This document shows, in pieces, positions 1-4,241 of a stretch of DNA of 7,061 nucleotides (position 1 is the stretch's first letter; every line of letters begins with the position of its first letter). Origin of the DNA: Victivallis vadensis (GTDB taxonomy: Bacteria > Verrucomicrobiota > Lentisphaeria > Victivallales > GWF2-50-93); assembly GCA_020718525.1 (NCBI GenBank), contig DYRX01000229.1, positions 1-7,061 of the forward strand. The letters are read 5' to 3'. Made by a program: the position numbers and the translations under genes. Under the pieces are notes generated by a model. It had not been told where the DNA came from. It worked only from the letters and a program-made list of their open reading frames with translations, and ran no database searches.

Positions 1-200
1 GGTGCTTGGACTGGTATGCTGACTATGGGGGGGCTGTTACTGATCCTGTTGGCGCATCGTCGGGCTCGGACCGCGTCTGGCGGGGCGGCAGCTGGAACGA
101 CTTCGCCAGGCGCTGCCGTTCTGCGGACCGGAACAACTTCTACCCGTCGGGCAGCGACACCGGCATAGGCTTCCGGGTTGTCCTGCCTGCAGGTCAGTAG
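1..200 (+). CDS. FGE/SUMF1-like domain protein, C-terminal fragment (5' end outside window)
   Basis: The reading frame is open from base 3 (TGC codon) to a TAG at 198-200, leaving about 65 residues of a longer protein. The visible part starts CLDWYADYGG, continues with RVWRGGSWN, and ends with CRSADRNN and IGFRVVLPAGQ. These are the hallmark C-terminal blocks of the formylglycine-generating-enzyme (FGE-sulfatase, C-type-lectin-like) fold. Known members oxidise a sulfatase cysteine to formylglycine, but many bacterial homologues are non-enzymatic ligand-binding or display domains. The catalytic cysteines cannot be judged from this fragment. Codons of the last 35 residues are rich in NNC triplets (GAC, TTC, CGC, AAC, TAC, GGC, AGC, ACC). 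That pattern is also expected in the variable region of a diversity-generating retroelement target (see findings). The TTG at 6 is not a real start, because the conserved block begins before it. Confidence 0.85.
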   Translation, partial: CLDWYADYGGAVTDPVGASSGSDRVWRGGSWNDFARRCRSADRNNFYPSGSDTGIGFRVVLPAGQ

Positions 201-373
201 TGAGCTCAAGCGAGTATAAGAAAAGAAAGGAGACAGCTAAAAGAGTAACGAAGTCGTGGATACCGCGAAGCGGTCGGATTTTGATTCGCAGAGCGAATCC
301 TTGGAGTGCGGGCGTGTGAGCGCCGCTTTAGGATTCCGGATTCAAAAGCGCGCCTGACACCGCGCCCTGCGAC
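201..373. other. non-coding stretch with clustered short hairpins
   Basis: This is the gap between the FGE stop codon and the broken reading frame. I see no gene in it. It begins with a purine-rich run (about 211-245) that contains GAAAGGAG but is not followed by a start codon of a credible gene. It then carries several short inverted repeats listed separately (262-335). A minus-strand frame crosses it, but its residue composition looks like a shadow, with no recognisable motif. Confidence 0.5.
262..335. repeat. cluster of three short hairpins (possible dispersed palindromic repeat)
   Basis: There are three consecutive inverted repeats. ACCGC (262-266) pairs with GCGGT (270-274) around a GAA loop. 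GATTCGC (283-289) pairs with GCGAATC (293-299) around an AGA loop. AATCCT (296-301) pairs with AGGATT (330-335) and encloses a GC-rich inner stem, GCG-g-GCG with CGCCGC (about 308-326). The second and third share bases 296-299, so they cannot both form completely. The segment resembles the small palindromic repeats scattered between genes in PVC genomes; that resemblance is an impression, and copy number was not tested. There is no T-run, so it is not a standard intrinsic terminator on either strand, although it could serve to end the FGE transcript. Confidence 0.5.
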
Positions 374-397
374 ATGCTCAGGGTAGGCACTCCGAAA

Positions 398-412
398 GAC
401 GGCTTTGCCGTC
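398..412. repeat. perfect 6-bp hairpin inside the broken gene
   Basis: GACGGC (398-403) and GCCGTC (407-412) are exact complements around a TTT loop. In the frame of the broken gene it reads D-G-F-A-V, so it may simply be coding sequence. The lack of a following T-run argues against a terminator. Confidence 0.4.
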
Positions 413-451
413 AAGAGCAGTTTTGCGGCGAATCAGCTCCACGATCAGAGG

Positions 452-501
452 ACCGCGCTGAAGAGCGGCGGTACGGAGCACAACAGGATTCTGCTCTTCA
501 G
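452..501. repeat. overlapping alternative inverted repeats
   Basis: ACCGC-GCT (452-459) pairs with AGC-g-GCGGT (464-472) around GAAG with one bulged G. CTGAAGAGC (458-466) is also an exact 9-bp complement of GCTCTTCAG (493-501). The two stems share bases 458-466 and are mutually exclusive. They lie in the left half of the broken gene. A functional switch is not supported by any downstream intact gene. Confidence 0.4.
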
Positions 502-533
502 TAGGAATTCCGATTTTATAAACGCCGACAGCC

Positions 534-541
534 ACCGCTGG
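534..541. repeat. left target-site duplication ACCGCTGG
   Basis: This is an exact 8-bp match to 623-630, lying directly outside the left end of the palindromic element. The base before it (C533) happens to match the last base of the element (C622), so the direct repeat can also be read as 9 bp. Confidence 0.75.
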
Positions 542-622
542 GTAAATATTCACTGAACTACGTCGTCCAGTGAATCTTTACGTACGGATTCTGTAAACGA
601 ACGTAGTTTCCTGAATACGTAC
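542..622. mobile_element. 81-bp MITE-like palindromic insertion with 8-bp target duplication
   Basis: The left end (542-563, starting GTAAATATTC) and the reverse complement of the right end (601-622, starting GTACGTATTC) match at 17 of 22 positions. These include an unbroken 8-bp stem AACTACGT/ACGTAGTT (556-563 and 601-608) and a 6-bp stem TATTCA/TGAATA (547-552 and 612-617). Inside, GAATC (572-576) and GATTC (587-591) pair around the same centre near 582, so nearly the whole element folds into one hairpin. It is flanked by ACCGCTGG on both sides and interrupts a reading frame that is restored in phase when the element and one repeat copy are removed. It has no coding capacity, so it would need a transposase in trans. 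Ends starting with GT and an 8-bp duplication recall IS66-family elements (ends typically GTAA, 8-bp duplication), but 81 bp is too little to assign a family. Confidence 0.75.
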
Positions 623-630
623 ACCGCTGG
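623..630. repeat. right target-site duplication ACCGCTGG
   Basis: This is the exact second copy of the 8-bp sequence at 534-541, directly outside the right end of the palindromic element. It lies in phase with the downstream half of the broken reading frame (HRW codons). Confidence 0.75.
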
Positions 631-801
631 TACTATTACGATCCCCACGGAATCCGCTACACCGGAATGCGCAAAATTCTCAAGGGGTGGTGCGGCAGCG
701 TCGGAAAAGTGACCAGGACGCATTACCAGGATTTCATCCATACCTCCTCGGGGGAGCCCGTCTTCTTCAAGAGCTTCGACAACTACTACGACCTCAGGTA
801 A

Positions 802-959
802 AAACTCCAGTTTTTCCTGGATCAGGCATCTGAAGGAATAGAAAGGGCGGGAGGCGGGAAAATAGTGTGTGACGAAGATGCCGGAGATGCAAAAGGAGGA
901 TTTTCCATTTGCGATTGTCAAGATCAGCCCTCCGCCTAATGTATCGAGTGCTGAATAAG
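802..959. other. intergenic remainder, possibly eroded 3' end of the broken gene
   Basis: After the TAA at 799-801 the same frame stays open for 45 codons to a TAA at 937-939 (reading FFLDQASEG, then KGGFSICD). Third-position GC is lower than in the preceding part, and such an open stretch can occur by chance. A short inverted repeat TCCAG/CTGGA lies at about 806-821. I see no intact gene and no clear terminator for the tRNA transcribed towards it from the right. Confidence 0.4.
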
Positions 960-1037
960 TGGTGGAGCATATCGGGTTCGAACCGATGACCTACACGCTG
1001 CCAGCGTGTCGCTCTAATCCAACTGAGCTAATGCCCC
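960..1037 (-). tRNA. tRNA-Ala (anticodon GGC), CCA encoded
   Basis: On the minus strand the gene starts GGGGCAT at 1037 and ends ATGCTCC plus discriminator A at 963, followed by an encoded CCA at 962-960. All arms fold: the 7-bp acceptor stem includes G3-U70, the alanine identity pair; the D arm is GCTC/GAGC; the anticodon stem is ACACG/CGTGT with loop CTGGCAG (anticodon GGC, reading GCC and GCU); the variable loop has 5 nt; the T arm is ATCGG/CCGAT with loop TTCGAAC. The body is 75 nt without CCA. It follows the reductase gene on the same strand by 80 bp and may have its own promoter. Confidence 0.97.
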
Positions 1038-1049
1038 GCTTTTGCAGAG

Positions 1050-1077
1050 AAAATAACATAATTATTTTAAAAATCAA
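1050..1077 (-). promoter_or_regulatory. probable sigma70-type promoter for tRNA-Ala
   Basis: On the minus strand TTGATT (1077-1072) and TATTTT (1055-1050) are separated by 16 bp in an AT-rich stretch. Transcription would start around 1043, about 6 nt before the mature tRNA 5' end at 1037. The -10 box matches the consensus at only four of six positions. Confidence 0.4.
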
Positions 1078-1117
1078 TCCATCCAGATTAAAAAGAATTG
1101 CAGAAATAATTTGAAGA

Positions 1118-2137
1118 TCAGAGCTGGAAGCTTTGCCTGATCCATGAGACTGTTGCCTCCAGGGCTAGCTCGGGAGAAATAATTGGGGAATATCCAAGGT
1201 CTGCGCAGGCGGCATTGATTTTAAAATAGTGATGCTGAGACAGTTGCGACACGGCAAAGCGTGTGAGAGGGGGCTCTGCGTCGAGATGCAAAATCGAATA
1301 GACCAGCTCCATGATCCCTGCAAGAGCGGCGGCCTTCCCAGAAGAGATGCTCTTTTTTACAGGAGGAATTCCAGCTTTGAGAAGAAGCTCGTCAATCCAG
1401 CTCCAGAGGCGAACAGGAGTTCCATCACTGATGAAATATGCTTTTCCTCTTGATCTCTGCGAAGTTCGCAAATCTTCGGCGGCAAGAACATGGGCATGGG
1501 CGGCATTCGCTATATATGAAATGTCAACCATGTTTGTGCCATCTCCAATTCTTAGCAGCTTTCTTTTAAGCGCCCGCGAGACAATCCTCGGGATTATGTG
1601 CGGATCATTCGGACCCCATATCAGGTGAGGACGTATCGAATTAACTGGGATACTCTTTTCATTGAGGACAAGTTTTTCGGCTTCAGCCTTGCTTTCCGGA
1701 TAGGGAGACAAATATTTTTTTGGGTAGGGGATGCTTTCGTCCGCATTTTCTAGGGCGCAAAATGGAGGGATTGCCACACTCGGCGAGCTAGTGTGAACAA
1801 GGGCCTTCACTGCATTTTTCCTGCATGCATCTAGGACATTGGAGGTTCCGCCAAGGTTGATCTCGAAAAAATCACGTTTTTTCCCCCAGATACCTGCCTT
1901 TGCGGCGCAGTGAAAGACAATAGTAGCATCCTTGAACGCCTTGCCTAGAGAATCCTTCGATCTGATGTCCCCATGGTGCCATTTGATTCCTTTTTCCTCC
2001 ATTTCATGGCATGGATTGCGCGAAAGGAAGGAAACATTTTCCGGTAGAGCTCCCCTCGTCAGGATCTGAATGATTATTTCTCTGCCCAGGAATCCGTTGC
2101 CGCCAGTAAGCAATATTTTTTCAGCGGACCAATTCAT
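1118..2137 (-). CDS. OleD-like NAD(P)-dependent reductase (extended SDR / 3-beta-HSD family)
   Basis: This is a 339-residue extended short-chain dehydrogenase. The N-terminal Rossmann motif TGGNGFLG lies at residues 11-18, the VFHCAAKAGIWG block at about 74-85, TSSPSV at 116-121, and the catalytic Y146-PES-K150. The segment IRPHLIWGPNDPH at 168-180 follows. This block pattern is that of OleD (2-alkyl-3-oxoalkanoate reductase of long-chain olefin synthesis) and close 3-beta-hydroxysteroid-dehydrogenase-like proteins. The expected reaction is NAD(P)H-dependent interconversion of a 3-keto and a 3-hydroxy group on a lipid-like substrate. The ATG at 2137-2135 is chosen because the Rossmann motif follows ten residues later; the longer frame up to 2449 only shadows the pilin gene. 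The ATG overlaps the pilin TGA as TGATG and has no well-placed Shine-Dalgarno, so translational coupling is likely. oleA, oleB and oleC are not in the window, so the substrate is uncertain. Confidence 0.85.
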   Translation of the reverse strand: MNWSAEKILLTGGNGFLGREIIIQILTRGALPENVSFLSRNPCHEMEEKGIKWHHGDIRSKDSLGKAFKDATIVFHCAAKAGIWGKKRDFFEINLGGTSNVLDACRKNAVKALVHTSSPSVAIPPFCALENADESIPYPKKYLSPYPESKAEAEKLVLNEKSIPVNSIRPHLIWGPNDPHIIPRIVSRALKRKLLRIGDGTNMVDISYIANAAHAHVLAAEDLRTSQRSRGKAYFISDGTPVRLWSWIDELLLKAGIPPVKKSISSGKAAALAGIMELVYSILHLDAEPPLTRFAVSQLSQHHYFKINAACADLGYSPIISPELALEATVSWIRQSFQL

Positions 2138-2853
2138 CAGTAGTTTGTCTTGACATTGCCTTCGACGAGGGTGTTTATCTTGATATTGCTCGCATGGCCG
2201 TCCGCGAAAGCGGCATTGGCTCTTCTGTAAATATGCCTGTATCTCATCCAGCCGGCATTTGAATTGACTCCATCTTCGTCGTGGGCGCTGAAATCTCCTT
2301 CGATTTTTTTTGACTGATCCGATATGGAGCCATTTGTGAGAATGCCGGGAATGGATTTGAGCGTCGGATAACAGCTTGTGTTGATGAGCTGTGGCGATTC
2401 TGCTATCATAACGGTGTCCGAGAGGCGCTTGATTTGACCTGCCCTCCAAAATCTTGGCGTTATGGCAGGCGCGGGGACTATTGTAAAATCGGGCATGATT
2501 ACAGGGTGAACCGCATATGAAACCCAGACAATCTTGGGATCAGTTGAGTGCAGAGCATCAGCACATTCCAGAAGAGGAGAATCTTCGTTCGAATATGGCC
2601 AGAGATAAGTCTTTATAGATCGGGGAAAGTCCATTCCTGCACTGTTTCCATACGGGAAATACAAGAAATCTTCAGAGTATAGATTGATGGCGGAATTCGC
2701 CTGCTTGACGTTTGACATGCACTTGATCTCTCGAGCTTTTTTTTTAGCTGTCGCAAGGGCTGGGATCAAAATTTGAGCAAGAATTGCTATAATTGCTATG
2801 GAGACCAGCACCTCGATGAGGGTAAATCCCGTCTTTGTTGCTTTTGAAGTCAT
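2137..2853 (-). CDS. type II secretion/type IV pilin-like protein (prepilin-type cleavage motif)
   Basis: This is a 238-residue protein with a prepilin leader MTSKATKTG, predicted cleavage between G9 and F10, and the motif FTLIEVLVSIAIIAIL with Glu at mature position 5. A hydrophobic helix runs to about residue 33. A CMSNVKQ-type segment follows at about 45-51. The C-terminus has RH (206-207) and FADGH (216-220), a variant of the H-x(9)-DG motif with ten intervening residues, common in large PVC pseudopilin families. It would be processed by a prepilin peptidase and held in the inner membrane or assembled into a short pseudopilus; its partners are not visible. ATG 2853 is preferred over the upstream frame extension to 2919 because it gives a normal short leader and follows AAAGGTG by 8 nt. 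The gene has its own promoter and is coupled to the downstream reductase. Confidence 0.88.
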   Translation of the reverse strand: MTSKATKTGFTLIEVLVSIAIIAILAQILIPALATAKKKAREIKCMSNVKQANSAINLYSEDFLYFPYGNSAGMDFPRSIKTYLWPYSNEDSPLLECADALHSTDPKIVWVSYAVHPVIMPDFTIVPAPAITPRFWRAGQIKRLSDTVMIAESPQLINTSCYPTLKSIPGILTNGSISDQSKKIEGDFSAHDEDGVNSNAGWMRYRHIYRRANAAFADGHASNIKINTLVEGNVKTNY

Positions 2854-2861
2854 TATAAACA

Positions 2862-2868
2862 CACCTTT
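2862..2868 (-). promoter_or_regulatory. Shine-Dalgarno deciding the pilin start
   Basis: The minus strand reads AAAGGTG, ending 8 nt before ATG 2853. The same AAGGTG core precedes the kinase-like gene, which supports this start over the longer frame. Confidence 0.65.
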
Positions 2869-2921
2869 GCAGACACTGACATAGCGGCAATAAAGAGTAA
2901 AAAAGACATACGCGCCCAAGA

Positions 2922-2938
2922 TGCGCTACCCAAGCGCA
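2922..2938 (-). promoter_or_regulatory. hairpin in the pilin mRNA leader
   Basis: On the minus strand TGCGCT (2938-2933) and AGCGCA (2927-2922) form a perfect 6-bp stem with loop TGGGT. A second CTTGGG follows at about 2919-2914 next to GCGCG. The hairpin lies in the roughly 90-nt untranslated leader predicted from the promoter. No known riboswitch is recognised. It is not followed by a clean T-run. Confidence 0.35.
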
Positions 2939-2953
2939 AAGAACTCCCGCTTG

Positions 2954-2983
2954 ATTATATCATTTGCTTGATATGGAATGCAA
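2954..2983 (-). promoter_or_regulatory. sigma70-type promoter for the pilin-reductase unit
   Basis: The minus strand reads TTGCAT (2983-2978), an 18-bp spacer, then a perfect TATAAT (2959-2954). The start of transcription is expected near 2947, giving a leader of about 94 nt before ATG 2853. It lies in the gap downstream of the kinase-like gene, so the pilin need not depend on read-through. Confidence 0.65.
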
Positions 2984-3010
2984 TCGCGAAAGAGAAATAA
3001 TGGAAGAAAA

Positions 3011-4132
3011 TCAGAAGATTCCCCATTTCTTCTCTTTTTTTGACGAGTCTGTCTCGTAGAGCTTTTTCATGACTGGGATGGCTCTGGTTTTTGTCGCCAC
3101 CATTTCTCTTTGAGCCGAATGGACGACTTTTTGCTTCTCCTCCTTGGCAATGAAGAGGTTCAAGGAGGCGAGGATCTCGGTGAATTTTGGGCGTTGCACC
3201 GGGTGATAGGAGAGCATGTCCATGACCAGGGAATTGAGATCCCCGGGTATGTCGAAGCGGAGTTCGGAAGGCGTTTTTGGGGTAACATACTCGACAGTGT
3301 CCTGAGTGACCAGACGGTGCGCGTCCTGGCTGAATATCTCGGTCTTCTCCGGTTTTTTTCTTTTCACTCTGGAATAAATGGTTTCAACTTCAGTTTTTCC
3401 GTGAAAGGGATACTGACCTGTAAGCATGTAGTAGAAAATTACCCCGAAACTGAAAATGTCCCCACGCTTGTCTTCGACTTTACTCTCAGCTTTTTCCGGA
3501 CTTATGTAGAATGGAGAAACAGGGTAAGCCAAGTCAGGATTGTTTTGAAGACAATTATAGTTGAAGCGAGAAATGAAGAAATCCTTTATTCTCACGTTTC
3601 CACGTGCGTCAATATGGATTGATTCCGGCGTCAAGTCGTGATGAATGAATTCCTTGTGATGCGCGACTGCCATGCCAAGCGCGGCGGCTTGGAGAACATT
3701 TACTACACTGTCAATGTCTAGCAATCCCTGGTTTTCAGGGCTGTAGTCGCCCAGGGAATAGCCGTCCATCTTCGGCTGTGTGACAAAAAAACGGTTCTGC
3801 ACCTCTCCGCAGTTGATTATCGGACAAATATTGGGATGCTTCAGCGTCGTGAGAGCTAGAGCGTCGCTCTTGCCCAAGTCGGAATAATACTTGGTTTCCG
3901 GGATGTCGGGACGCATCAGATAGATAGTGGAATTCAAGTTGTGCGCCTGATCGAAGCCTTCGTAGACATCAAAGCCACACTTCGCTCCAAGCGGATGCTC
4001 AAGCTTCAGATAGTCAAAATCAAGCGGAATGACTATCTGCGTCCCGCAATCTGAACATTCACAGACCGTAAAGGGCTCAATCCCCGTAAAGTCCATGATT
4101 CCGCCGCAACCCTTGCAAACAGTCTCTGCCAT
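3011..4132 (-). CDS. zinc-ribbon protein with a degenerate Ser/Thr kinase domain (probable pseudokinase)
   Basis: The protein has 373 residues. The N-terminus holds a Cys4 zinc-ribbon candidate: C6-x2-C9 and C26-x2-C29. A Hanks-type kinase fold follows from about 41 to 325: LKHPNI (97-102), HHDLTPES (164-171), an APE-like SPE (211-213), the DIFSFG helix-F motif (225-230), YPF (241-243) and the late Arg in HPVQRP (314). Key catalytic residues are changed. The glycine loop is unrecognisable, the beta-3 VAIK site reads TIYL with no lysine, the helix-C Glu aligns with D90, HRDLKPEN is HHDLTPES (Lys to Thr, Asn to Ser), and DFG is DFF (184-186). Only the HRD aspartate, D166, and the metal-binding D184 remain. 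It is therefore probably a pseudokinase with a scaffolding or regulatory role. The basic tail (about 330-373) shows no membrane segment, so the protein should be cytosolic. TAAGGTG lies 7 nt before ATG. Confidence 0.88.
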   Translation of the reverse strand: MAETVCKGCGGIMDFTGIEPFTVCECSDCGTQIVIPLDFDYLKLEHPLGAKCGFDVYEGFDQAHNLNSTIYLMRPDIPETKYYSDLGKSDALALTTLKHPNICPIINCGEVQNRFFVTQPKMDGYSLGDYSPENQGLLDIDSVVNVLQAAALGMAVAHHKEFIHHDLTPESIHIDARGNVRIKDFFISRFNYNCLQNNPDLAYPVSPFYISPEKAESKVEDKRGDIFSFGVIFYYMLTGQYPFHGKTEVETIYSRVKRKKPEKTEIFSQDAHRLVTQDTVEYVTPKTPSELRFDIPGDLNSLVMDMLSYHPVQRPKFTEILASLNLFIAKEEKQKVVHSAQREMVATKTRAIPVMKKLYETDSSKKEKKWGIF

Positions 4133-4139
4133 AGCCTAA

Positions 4140-4146
4140 CACCTTA
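4140..4146 (-). promoter_or_regulatory. Shine-Dalgarno of the kinase-like gene
   Basis: The minus strand reads TAAGGTG, ending 7 nt before ATG 4132. Confidence 0.6.
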
Positions 4147-4165
4147 AAAACTTGAAATTCTGTTA

Positions 4166-4194
4166 ATTCTAACATAATGTTGTATATTTATCAA
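4166..4194 (-). promoter_or_regulatory. sigma70-type promoter of the kinase-like gene
   Basis: The minus strand reads TTGATA (4194-4189), a 17-bp spacer, then TAGAAT (4171-4166). Each box is one base off consensus. Transcription would begin near 4159, about 27 nt before the ATG. The site lies in the 109-bp AT-rich divergent spacer shared with miaA. On the plus strand I found no comparably good promoter for miaA. Confidence 0.6.
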
Positions 4195-4241
4195 GGGCAT
4201 TTATGCGGAAACTCTTATTAAATTGTCAGATTATTTAGCCT

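Larger units (their letters stand above)
374..801 (+). pseudogene. small unknown gene disrupted by a palindromic insertion
   Basis: Two coding pieces on the plus strand become one frame when 89 bp are removed. The left piece runs from ATG 374 (frame open from 332) to TGG at 539-541 and ends in SDFINADSHRW. The right piece starts again with CAC CGC TGG at 622-630 and continues YYYDPHGIRYTG to TAA at 799-801. The duplicated HRW codons are the target duplication. In the present sequence the left frame enters the element and stops at TGA 554-556, after VNIH. The restored product would be about 112 residues, aromatic-rich near the junction (WYYYD) and at the end (FDNYYDLR). Both halves show high G/C at third positions, which supports former coding. 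No Shine-Dalgarno precedes ATG 374, so the 5' end may also be lost. I do not recognise the family. The same frame stays open past the TAA to 939, with lower GC at third positions, so the TAA could be a second lesion. Confidence 0.65.

Noticed and set aside
262..501. CRISPR array
   Set aside because: The repeated structure consists of different inverted repeats; there are no regularly spaced identical direct repeats.
206..553. 115-codon minus-strand frame
   Set aside because: It has no recognisable motif, crosses the hairpin cluster and ends in the palindromic insertion. The plus-strand frame is better supported by the in-phase junction.
542..622. firm assignment of the insertion to the IS66 family
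   Set aside because: Only the GT ends and the 8-bp duplication agree; other families also give 8-bp duplications, and no transposase is present to compare.
550..921. 123-codon minus-strand frame
   Set aside because: It is a shadow of the right half of the broken plus-strand gene and starts within the insertion.
201..960. DGR template repeat or reverse transcriptase next to the FGE gene
   Set aside because: I found no near copy of the FGE 3' end on either strand by reading, and no reverse transcriptase motif such as YxDD in the frames of this stretch.
2138..2449. 104-residue upstream extension of the reductase frame
   Set aside because: It overlaps the conserved C-terminal part of the pilin gene in another frame, is full of Arg and Gln shadows, and precedes the Rossmann motif by far more than the family norm.
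3110..3622. 170-codon plus-strand frame
   Set aside because: It lies entirely inside the kinase-like gene, whose motifs are clear on the minus strand.
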